DNA of 30,750 nucleotides, from the NCBI GenBank assembly GCA_964459305.1, contig CAYWNA010000160.1, positions 1 through 30,750 on the forward strand. Reading direction: 5' to 3'. This DNA comes from CAYWNA01 sp964459305 (GTDB taxonomy: Bacteria; Planctomycetota; Planctomycetia; Pirellulales; Pirellulaceae). The notes below the pieces were generated by a model, which worked only from the letters and a program-made list of their open reading frames with translations, ran no database searches and was not told the DNA's origin. The position numbers and the translations under genes were made by a program. Each line of letters opens with the position of its first letter. The stretch's first letter is position 1. Positions 24,177-30,750 of the stretch are shown piece after piece.

Positions 24177-27100
24177 TCATCGAGGGGCGATTTGGGTAGC
24201 CGCATGTGGCTTGACAGCCGCACCGAGGGATTCTGTTGTCGTAGGCGGCGGACCCGTGGTGGGTTTGTCCGCGGTCTGCTCACCCACACCCACAAATTTA
24301 GCATAGATCGAGTAGAAGCTGGGCACCAAGATCAATACCAACAACGTGGTGAACAGCAGTCCAAAGGCCAGGCTGGTCGCCATGGGTATCACCACCTGAG
24401 CCTGCAAAGATCGTTCCAGCATGATGGGTAACAGTCCCGCGATGGTGGTCATGGACGTGAGCATCACGGGACGAAAGCGGCGGCGGCCCGCGTCGATCAA
24501 TGCCTCCTCGAGCGGCATACCGTCCCGCACGCGGCGGTTAATGAAGTCGATCAGCACGATCGAATCGTTGACCACCACACCCGTGAGGGCCACCAGGCCA
24601 AACAGGCTGAACAGGGTGAGCGGTATGCGGAGGACCAGGTGTCCGAGCACGGCGCCCACGAAGCCGAAGGGAATGATGGCAAGGATCAGGAAGGGCTGCA
24701 CGTACGAGCGGAACTCGAGCGTGAGCAGGGCAAACATGGCGACCACGGCGATGGCCAGTCCAATCATTAGACCGCGAATCGAGTCGCGCGTCTGCTCCGC
24801 CTGACCTTCCCAACGAACCGAGACTCCGGGATAGTTTTCCAGAATCTTCGGCATGTGGGTTTTCCGCATCTCGTCCGTCACGTTACGGGCGTTTGCCAGG
24901 GTCTCGTCTACGTCGGCCGTGATCGTGATGGCCCGCACCTGATCTTGTCGCGTGATTTGCGAATAACCCTGGGCGACTTGAATCTCCGCCAATTCCGAGA
25001 TAGGCCGTTCCGCCCCGTCACCCGCTCGCACCCGGATGTCGTCAAAATTCGTCAGCGACCGGCGTTCATGCTTCGGGTAGCGGACCATCAACTTCACTTC
25101 ATGCCGGCCGCGCTGCAACCGCATGACTTCCTCGCCGTAATACGACGCGCGGACCGTGCCCGCAATGTCGGCCAGGGTCAGGCCCATCGCCTTGGCGTCG
25201 TCCTTGACCGTGATTTGGAATTCGACTTTGCCCGGGGACGAATCGTCAAAAATGTCCTCCACGCCATCGTATTTGGCCAGCTTTTCTTTGGCGTCTTCCA
25301 CGGCCCGTTCGAGTTGCTGCATGTGCTCCGGGGCGGCCAGCAGCTTGAACTCGATGGCGGCCCCGCCGGGGCCCATCGTCTGTGTGCCGAAGGTTGCGCT
25401 CTCGGCGCCGGGAAAGCTCCCGGCTCGTTCACGCCATATCTTGAGGACATCCCAACTGGCGTATTCCCGTTCGTCGGTGGGCACCATTTCCACCCCCACC
25501 GTCGCGATGTGACTACCACTCTGTTCGAAACCCTCCGCTGGATCTCCGGTCATATTCACCGAGCCCACCGCTTGGTGAAGGATGCGGACCAGCGGTTTGC
25601 CGTGCTCCTTTTGATATTCTTCGTCGATCTCGCGAATCGCCTGCTCCAGCTGCAAGCTGGCCGCTTCTGATACTTCGGAGGAGGTGCCATCGGGATAGGT
25701 CACCTTGGCCGTGAGCCAGTCGACGTCGAGTTTGGGGAAGGCGTTGAACGGGACCAAGCCTGACCGAATAAGTCCGACCAGAAGGAGCATGACCGAGATG
25801 CAGGCGGCGACTACAACCGGGGGGTTTCTCAGGGAATACTGCAAGGTGGGAGTGTAGATCCGCTTGATGAACCGTTTCAATGTCTCGGAGACGCGCTGAT
25901 TCAACCAACCCAAAGCGTCGCCCAGACGCAATAACGGGAACCAGAGCCACGGCGTCAACGCCAACACCACGATCGGTAGAACGATCACCAGTTTCCAGAA
26001 GACGGAGGCGCGGACCAGTAAGCTGGACAAGTGGGGGACTTCGATCCATCCGTTGGCGGCGATCACCAGCACGATCAGGCCTAGGCCGAACACGCTCCAG
26101 ATGAACTTCAAGACTAAAGGGAAATCCCGCCGGTAACCGCGGCGGGCCGCCTCCACCGCGTGCTCGCCACTGTGGGCCAGGTGGCACGGCAAGATGAACG
26201 TGCTTTCAAACAACGAAAAGATCAACATCACAATCACCGCCAAGGGCATGACGGCAATGAACTTCCCCATCACCCCCGGCACGAACAACAGAGGTGTGAA
26301 GGCAATGACCGTGGTGGTGACCGAAGCCATCACGGAGGGCAACACCTCATACGTCCCATCCACGGCGGCCTGAATGAAACCTTTGCCCAATTGACGGTGG
26401 GTGTACACGTTCTCGCCCACGACAATGGCATCGTCGACCAAGATGCCGAGCACCATCAGGAAGGCAAACATGGACAGCATGTTCAGTGTCTGTCCCATGG
26501 CCAGCAGGACTCCACAAGCACCCAACATGGAGATCGGAATCCCCAGGGCAACCCAGAAGGCCAGTCGCCGTTCGAGAAACACGGCCAACACAATGAACAC
26601 GAGCACCAGACCCTGCAGGCCGTTCCGCCCGAGAAGATCCATACGATCTTCGACCATCACCGAGCGGTCGGCCCAATTCTCGATTTCGTAACCCGGCGGA
26701 AGCGCGTCCGAATCCGGGTCGGACAGCGACGCCAGATATTCCCGCACTTCGGCCACGATGGCCAGCAGATCCTCGCTGGCCGTTTTGTCGACGGAGATAA
26801 CTAGCCCCGGGCGACCGTTGATGCGGCTGATGGCCGTGGTGTCGACGAACTCGTCGCGAACCGTGCCCAGGTCGCCCACCGTGAGCACCACGCCGTTCGG
26901 CTGGGTGACGAGGGGGATCTTGGCGATCTCGCTCCCGACCAACTGTTTGTTCTTGCCGCGGAGCAGGACCTCCTGGGTATCGGTCCTCATTTTGCCGCCC
27001 GGCAGTTCGATGTTCTCGCGGCGGACAACGTCGGCGACCTGCTTCAGAGTCAAACCGTACTCCCGCAACGTGGCTTCCGGGATCTCAATGTCGATCTGGA

Positions 27101-27653
27101 AGTCGCGACTGCCGATGATCGTGGCCTGCGACACGGAATCCAACTGCAGCAACTCCCGCCGGATCCGCTCGGTCACATCCCGCAATTCGAGTTCCGTTTC
27201 GGGGCCGTTTTCTTTCGGCGCGATCACGCCCACTCGGATGGCCGCGTTGCGGAGCGTAATCTGCGTGATCTTGTGATCCTCGGCCAGTTCCGGGAAACTC
27301 GGGATCCGCTCGATCTCCGAACGCACCTCGTTCAGAATCTTCTGCACGTCCGGCACGTCCGAATGCAATTCCAGTACGACCGTGCCGCTACCTTCCCGGG
27401 ACATGGAGTTCAGTTTCTTGATGCCGTCGATCGACTGAACCGCCTCTTCGATCTTCTGGCAAATGCCCTCCTCCACCTCCGCCGGACTCGCCCCCGGGTA
27501 GGGCACGGTAACCTGGATGATGTCCAACTCGAACTCGGGAAACACCTCCCGATGCATCAGAAACAGGCTGACGGCCCCCACGACCATGATCGCCACCATG
27601 AGCGTATTCATGGCCGGTGTGTTCGTGATGGCCCAGCGAATAAGCGATTTCAT
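24177..27653 (-). CDS. RND efflux permease (AcrB/HAE1-like), with two extra membrane segments
   Basis: A 1158-residue inner-membrane proton/drug antiporter of the resistance-nodulation-division family. The N-terminus (NTPAMNTLMVAIMVVGAVSL) is TM1. The proton-relay pair is D407-D408 in VLGILVDDAIVVGEN (TM4), and TM10 has the matching GVVVNDSIVLIDFINRR. It pumps substrates from periplasm or membrane through an adaptor and an outer-membrane channel. It is about 100 residues longer than AcrB. Part of the excess is two added hydrophobic stretches between TM6 and TM7 (about 517-533, FIWSVFGLGLIVLV, and 551-575, FWKLVIVLPIVVLALTPWLW). The start overlaps the adaptor stop as ATGA (27650-27653), so translation is coupled. 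The substrate cannot be told. Confidence 0.95.
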   Translation of the reverse strand: MKSLIRWAITNTPAMNTLMVAIMVVGAVSLFLMHREVFPEFELDIIQVTVPYPGASPAEVEEGICQKIEEAVQSIDGIKKLNSMSREGSGTVVLELHSDVPDVQKILNEVRSEIERIPSFPELAEDHKITQITLRNAAIRVGVIAPKENGPETELELRDVTERIRRELLQLDSVSQATIIGSRDFQIDIEIPEATLREYGLTLKQVADVVRRENIELPGGKMRTDTQEVLLRGKNKQLVGSEIAKIPLVTQPNGVVLTVGDLGTVRDEFVDTTAISRINGRPGLVISVDKTASEDLLAIVAEVREYLASLSDPDSDALPPGYEIENWADRSVMVEDRMDLLGRNGLQGLVLVFIVLAVFLERRLAFWVALGIPISMLGACGVLLAMGQTLNMLSMFAFLMVLGILVDDAIVVGENVYTHRQLGKGFIQAAVDGTYEVLPSVMASVTTTVIAFTPLLFVPGVMGKFIAVMPLAVIVMLIFSLFESTFILPCHLAHSGEHAVEAARRGYRRDFPLVLKFIWSVFGLGLIVLVIAANGWIEVPHLSSLLVRASVFWKLVIVLPIVVLALTPWLWFPLLRLGDALGWLNQRVSETLKRFIKRIYTPTLQYSLRNPPVVVAACISVMLLLVGLIRSGLVPFNAFPKLDVDWLTAKVTYPDGTSSEVSEAASLQLEQAIREIDEEYQKEHGKPLVRILHQAVGSVNMTGDPAEGFEQSGSHIATVGVEMVPTDEREYASWDVLKIWRERAGSFPGAESATFGTQTMGPGGAAIEFKLLAAPEHMQQLERAVEDAKEKLAKYDGVEDIFDDSSPGKVEFQITVKDDAKAMGLTLADIAGTVRASYYGEEVMRLQRGRHEVKLMVRYPKHERRSLTNFDDIRVRAGDGAERPISELAEIQVAQGYSQITRQDQVRAITITADVDETLANARNVTDEMRKTHMPKILENYPGVSVRWEGQAEQTRDSIRGLMIGLAIAVVAMFALLTLEFRSYVQPFLILAIIPFGFVGAVLGHLVLRIPLTLFSLFGLVALTGVVVNDSIVLIDFINRRVRDGMPLEEALIDAGRRRFRPVMLTSMTTIAGLLPIMLERSLQAQVVIPMATSLAFGLLFTTLLVLILVPSFYSIYAKFVGVGEQTADKPTTGPPPTTTESLGAAVKPHAATQIAPR

Positions 27654-29083
27654 CGTGTCCCGTCCCGTTTCAAACGTAACAGCATGGGCGGCAGCTCCTT
27701 TTCGTCGCCGGGTATAACGACGGGCAAGGCCAGGGGTGAAACGACCACTAGGTCACCGGCGGAGAGTTCTTTCGCATCGCTCCGCACGATCGCCCGGTCG
27801 CCCGTGCTTTCGATCACGTCGACCTTGACGATCTCGAGCGCGTGTGTGGCCTCTGCCGCTTCGCCGGTGGCAGCTCTACTTTCGTCGCTCGTCAACGGCC
27901 GTGCCAGCCAGATCTCTTCTCCCGGCCGAACCGCCCGTTGAGGCATTTGCAGCAAAGACTGCGAAGGTTTCGTGTGAACGACTACATCCACATACATGCC
28001 GCGGACCAACGCCGGCGGCCCACCGGTCGCGCGCCGCCGTTGGCCACCCCGCATGACCCACACAGATTGCGGATCGCGGACGATCACGCGGCAGGGCACC
28101 GTGCGCGTCTTTTCGTCGAGTCCCACGCCGTCGATCCTCCACAGTTCGCCGTCCCAGGCGTATTCTTTTCCTTCCAGACGATAAATAATGGTGGCGTCAG
28201 TGGGAGGAATCTGGTACTCTTCGCCGGGGTCGCTGATTCCGCGGTCCGAGTTGTTGGGGGTCGGCTGATCCCAGACCCAATACAGTTCGTCCATCTGCAG
28301 GTTACACTTGACCTCGATGGTGGTGGTATCCTCGATGGTCAGCAGGGGCGTACCGACCGTCACATAGTCGCCCTGTTCGACCGAGTCCTGCACGATCACA
28401 CCATTGACCGGCGCCTGGATACTGGTCCGTTCCAGGTCATACTTGGCCTTCTTCTTTTTCAATTCGGTGAGCGTCTGCGCCTGTACCACGCGGCTGCGTC
28501 GCGTCTCTAGCAAATTGACTTGGTTGCGGACCGTGATCAATGAGTTTTCGGCGTTGATCAGGTCGCGGTGAGATTGGTCCATTTCGGTGTCGGTACTGGC
28601 GCCGCGGCCATGAAGATCGACGTGACGGTTGTAGTCCTTTTCTGCGAGTCCCACCTGGTCCTGCGCCAGGCCGACCAATCGCTGCGAGCCGGCGATTTCT
28701 TCGTCAAGTTCCTGAACGGAGACATCTGCCTGCTCGACTTCGGTCTCCAACTGTTGGACCATGATCGCATAGTCGTGATCGTCGATGCGCAACAGAACCG
28801 AGTCTTTCTGTGCAAACCTTCCGGCACGGGCTGCTTCCGCTTTGTAGACGATTCTACCCGCCACCTCGGCCGAAAGCTTGATCTCACGGTAAGGTACGGC
28901 TTGCCCGTCCACCCCAATGTCCAAGGTTCCCTCATGGCGATCTACCTGGACGACCTTGACCTCAGGAACACCCAATTCCTGCGGCTTCTTCGTCTTTTCA
29001 TCGGGCTTCTTTCCCAGTGCGAAAAAGCCGGCCACGCCGACCGCCAGGATTATCAGCGGAAGCACGATGCGGAATGCGTACAT
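27650..29083 (-). CDS. RND membrane-fusion (periplasmic adaptor) protein
   Basis: A 477-residue HlyD/AcrA-type adaptor that links the permease to an outer-membrane channel. Residues 6-24 are a hydrophobic anchor. Lipoyl-like halves are at about 62-101 (GRIVYKAEAARAGRFAQKDS) and 218-250 (ERTSIQAPVNGVIVQDSVEQ), separated by a coiled-coil hairpin (about 105-217, Glu/Gln/Leu-rich). Beta-barrel and membrane-proximal domains follow, the barrel with an unusual inserted stretch (WDQPTPNNSDRGISDPGEEY). A purine-rich AAAGGAAA precedes the ATG. The gene lies 94 bp downstream of the TetR regulator and is ATGA-coupled to the permease. No TolC-like gene follows, so the outer-membrane partner is encoded elsewhere. 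Confidence 0.93.
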   Translation of the reverse strand: MYAFRIVLPLIILAVGVAGFFALGKKPDEKTKKPQELGVPEVKVVQVDRHEGTLDIGVDGQAVPYREIKLSAEVAGRIVYKAEAARAGRFAQKDSVLLRIDDHDYAIMVQQLETEVEQADVSVQELDEEIAGSQRLVGLAQDQVGLAEKDYNRHVDLHGRGASTDTEMDQSHRDLINAENSLITVRNQVNLLETRRSRVVQAQTLTELKKKKAKYDLERTSIQAPVNGVIVQDSVEQGDYVTVGTPLLTIEDTTTIEVKCNLQMDELYWVWDQPTPNNSDRGISDPGEEYQIPPTDATIIYRLEGKEYAWDGELWRIDGVGLDEKTRTVPCRVIVRDPQSVWVMRGGQRRRATGGPPALVRGMYVDVVVHTKPSQSLLQMPQRAVRPGEEIWLARPLTSDESRAATGEAAEATHALEIVKVDVIESTGDRAIVRSDAKELSAGDLVVVSPLALPVVIPGDEKELPPMLLRLKRDGTR

Positions 29084-29177
29084 TGTGTGTTTCCTTTATC
29101 AAGTGCGATGACTTGTCATGGTTTTGGATCCCCGCTTCCTGAGCGAACTACGATTTCCATAACCCCAGTCACGCGTT

Positions 29178-29909
29178 CTATGCTTGACGCCCCGCGCCGT
29201 CTAACTGCTTGGCCCCGTTTTCCGAGTTTGGTGTTTCAGTGGCCGAGAGCGTCTGCGATTCGGAACTGCCGTCGCAATAGACCTCGCCCACCGATGGCCC
29301 CAACCCCAACATGGCGAAACTCACGTTGATGATGTGATCGGCGATCTGCTCCTCCTGGTGATGGTCGCGCACCTCTTCATCGCCCACCAACATTTCGATC
29401 ACGGTGCGGGCGGCCCGAAAGTAGACGAACTGGGCGACAATGCTCAGCGCAATCAAATGACGCCGTTCTGCTGGAGTGCCTGCTGGCAGAATCTCGTCGA
29501 GGATCCCCAGCAACAAGTTGAATCTCCCGCGGATGAACTCTTCTACTAATTCGCGGCACGCGGCTGACGGATTCATCATCTCGCAGGAGAGCAACTGCGA
29601 TTGCCACGGTTGTGATTTGGTACCCAGCATCTGCCGCACGGCGACCCGCAAATACTCGGCCAATTTCTCCGAGGCCGGCGCGCCCGGCTCCCACTGCGTC
29701 GGGGGTTGCGGCGCGCCGTGAAAGGGATGCGCATGCTTGACCGCCTCGACGTACAAACGCTCTTTGTCGCGAAAGTAGTAATTCACACTGGCAACGTTCA
29801 CGCCCGCCGCCTGGCATATTTCGCGGACCGTCGCCGTCTTGAAGCCCTTTTCCGCGAAGATCGGCCCCGCCGCAGCGAGTAATCGGTTGCGAGCATCGTC
29901 CGTTGCCAT
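29178..29909 (-). CDS. TetR/AcrR-family regulator of the efflux operon
   Basis: A 243-residue one-component repressor. The N-terminal helix-turn-helix is clear: ARNRLLAAAGPIFAEKGF, then TVREICQAAGVNVASVNYYF (residues 27-46) and KERLYVEAV. The ligand domain is like that of CecR/YbiH-type members (DUF1956) with the family-like block LSCEMMNPSAACRELVEEF. The last 30 residues are Ser/Glu/Asn-rich and probably disordered. GGAG lies eight bases before the ATG. A perfect palindrome 20 bp upstream is the likely operator. The gene heads the adaptor-permease transcript, so it should repress itself together with the pump and release it when a pump substrate binds. Confidence 0.93.
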   Translation of the reverse strand: MATDDARNRLLAAAGPIFAEKGFKTATVREICQAAGVNVASVNYYFRDKERLYVEAVKHAHPFHGAPQPPTQWEPGAPASEKLAEYLRVAVRQMLGTKSQPWQSQLLSCEMMNPSAACRELVEEFIRGRFNLLLGILDEILPAGTPAERRHLIALSIVAQFVYFRAARTVIEMLVGDEEVRDHHQEEQIADHIINVSFAMLGLGPSVGEVYCDGSSESQTLSATETPNSENGAKQLDGAGRQA

Positions 29910-29928
29910 GGCGCCAGCTCCAAAGACG

Positions 29929-29956
29929 GTTGATTAAAACGTTTGTTTTAATCAAC
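29929..29956. promoter_or_regulatory. Palindromic operator of the TetR regulator
   Basis: GTTGATTAAAAC (29929-29940) and its exact complement GTTTTAATCAAC (29945-29956) around a 4-base centre, 20 bp upstream of the regulator ATG. Size, symmetry and position are those of a TetR-family operator. It overlaps the -10 and the expected transcription start. Confidence 0.82.
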
Positions 29957-29983
29957 TATATGAAACGACTGTTTTTGAGGCAA
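29955..29983 (-). promoter_or_regulatory. Sigma-70-type promoter of the efflux operon
   Basis: On the minus strand, TTGCCT (29978-29983) is followed after 17 bases by TATAGT (29955-29960). The predicted start lies inside the palindrome, so repressor binding would block it. Confidence 0.65.
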
Positions 29984-30211
29984 TAGCATGCCGATGGCGA
30001 ACCACGTTACCGGCCCGATTCGGGCCTTGCCTTCCACGATTACCTCTGTTACTTTGTATTGCAAAGCATCTTGGTTTCTCAGTTCGCAAACGGAAACGGC
30101 AAAACACCCTTTGATGGCTACCCCGGTGGTTCCAGATACAACATACACCGCCCGTGGGCGAGAATGGCTCGTTTATACCGGCCGCGGCGAAGATTGACAC
30201 TTTTCTGCACC

Positions 30212-30272
30212 TAGCCGAAGTCGCCAGACTTTGGACAGCGCTGGGAATACCAAACTCTGGCGACTTCGGCTA
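30212..30272. repeat. Long REP-like palindrome
   Basis: Arms 30212-30234 and 30250-30272 (23 bp) are complementary with one mismatch around a 15-base loop. The left arm begins TAGCCGAAGTCGCCAGACTT. It lies about 95 bp upstream of the metallophosphoesterase start. The rest of the 30-kb edge region from 29984 to 30211 shows no gene I can support. Confidence 0.88.
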
Positions 30273-30366
30273 CGGGTCAGACTTGGCCGCGGGTCGTACA
30301 ACCGAAAGCCATACAGTTCGGTTGCGACGCAATAGCATCGCAGCGTGTCTGCTGGGAGAAGACGAT

Positions 30367-30750
30367 TTGCTTGCCGGTTCGCTGGAGATTGGACTCAATG
30401 CGCCATTGCATGTTCGTGAGGAGCGGCTTTCGTCGTGTCCCAACGCGTGTCGTTTGATGTACGTCAGCGATATCCACCTGCACGACGGCAGATCCGGCCA
30501 CCTTGTGACGCAGGTGGTCGACGCAGTGCGCCGCTGCGACGCGAATGCCGTGCTCCTCGGAGGCGATTTGGTTGATAGCTCATCCGAGCTGGGTAGCCTG
30601 CGAGCGATGGTCGAACAGCTTGCCAGATTCGGGCCGGTGTTCGCGGTCGGCGGAAACCACGACAACCGCGTCGGCACCAGCCGAGTACGCGACGCGGTTA
30701 TGAACGGTGGCGGCGCATGGATTCATGACGGCAGCGTCGACGTCCGGCAC
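30367..30750 (+). CDS. Metallophosphoesterase (calcineurin-like), 3' end beyond window
   Basis: The frame is open to the last base and carries the ordered metal-binding motifs of the family: YVSDIHLHD (D35, H37), VLLGGDLVD (D67) and VGGNHDN (N97, H98). These enzymes use two metal ions to hydrolyse phosphoesters of proteins, nucleotides or lipids such as UDP-diacylglucosamine. The motif spacing resembles the YkuE/LpxH-like small phosphoesterases, but the C-terminal metal ligands are outside the window. No in-frame ATG precedes the first motif by a normal distance. TTG at 30367 is proposed because GGGAG (30354-30358) lies eight bases before it; ATG at 30457 would leave only one residue before the first beta strand. 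No signal peptide is visible. The start is uncertain, the family is not. Confidence 0.8.
   Translation, partial: MLAGSLEIGLNAPLHVREERLSSCPNACRLMYVSDIHLHDGRSGHLVTQVVDAVRRCDANAVLLGGDLVDSSSELGSLRAMVEQLARFGPVFAVGGNHDNRVGTSRVRDAVMNGGGAWIHDGSVDVRH

Noticed and set aside
23020..24306. A 428-codon open frame on the plus strand
   Set aside because: It is the complement of the well-supported exported oxidoreductase and permease end; no motif or ribosome site.
29948..30148. A 66-codon minus-strand frame upstream of the regulator, with a hydrophobic end
   Set aside because: It has no ribosome site, would run through the promoter and end in the operator, and belongs to no family I recognise. The overlapping plus-strand frame 29988-30197 is no better.
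1..30750. tRNA, rRNA, CRISPR array, prophage or known defence system
   Set aside because: No cloverleaf with a recognisable T-loop, no regularly spaced direct repeats and no integrase, cas or restriction gene motifs were seen. The RAYT elements are the only mobile elements supported.

Overview
The window looks like a piece of a planctomycete (Pirellulales-type) chromosome. The reasons are the density of exported sulfatases, several Tat-exported enzymes that are cytoplasmic in most bacteria (a DegT-type aminotransferase and a Gfo/Idh/MocA oxidoreductase), repeated exported proteins of the neutral-ceramidase family, a protein with an N-terminal LEPRxLLA-like motif (LETLEKRELLA), and many REP-associated tyrosine transposase (RAYT) scars and long palindromes. 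This assignment comes from gene content, not from a database search. The window contains a 100-N scaffold gap (1286-1385). No rRNA, tRNA or CRISPR array was seen.

Region 1 (1-17924, + strand) is a run of exported hydrolases: an arylsulfatase cut by the window edge and the gap, an iduronate-2-sulfatase-like sulfatase cut by the gap, four neutral-ceramidase-family (PF04734) proteins, two CocE/NonD-type S15 hydrolases, a Tat-exported DegT/DnrJ/EryC1/StrS-like PLP enzyme and a third sulfatase. The second sulfatase and the first ceramidase-like gene overlap by ATGA. The set suggests a periplasmic or surface pathway that removes sulfate, ester and N-acyl groups from a complex, probably sulfated, glycoconjugate. 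The substrate is not readable from sequence. This region is broken up by RAYT elements: one intact copy (12179-12944), an internally deleted copy with the same ends (7975-8436) and a third decayed copy (11418-11786). The stub of a destroyed Gfo/Idh/MocA gene lies between two of them.

Region 2 (17925-22671) is a graveyard and repeat region around two genes. It holds a decayed propeller-like/membrane gene with one in-frame stop, two tiny scars of RAYT C-termini, several long palindromes, an exported IdeS/Mac-like cysteine protease (19317-20792) and, on the minus strand, an exported carbon-nitrogen hydrolase.

Region 3 (22672-29983, - strand) is an RND efflux operon read right to left: TetR-family regulator, membrane-fusion protein, RND permease (ATGA-coupled) and a Tat-exported Gfo/Idh/MocA oxidoreductase. 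A 12-bp-arm perfect palindrome sits just upstream of the regulator and overlaps the -10 of a good promoter candidate. No outer-membrane channel gene is present.

The window ends with a metallophosphoesterase (30367 onward, cut by the edge) preceded by another long palindrome. The most unusual items are the IdeS-like protease with the planctomycete-type N-terminus, the four ceramidase-like paralogues with different active-site residues, the RND pump with two extra membrane segments, and the RAYT master/derivative pair.
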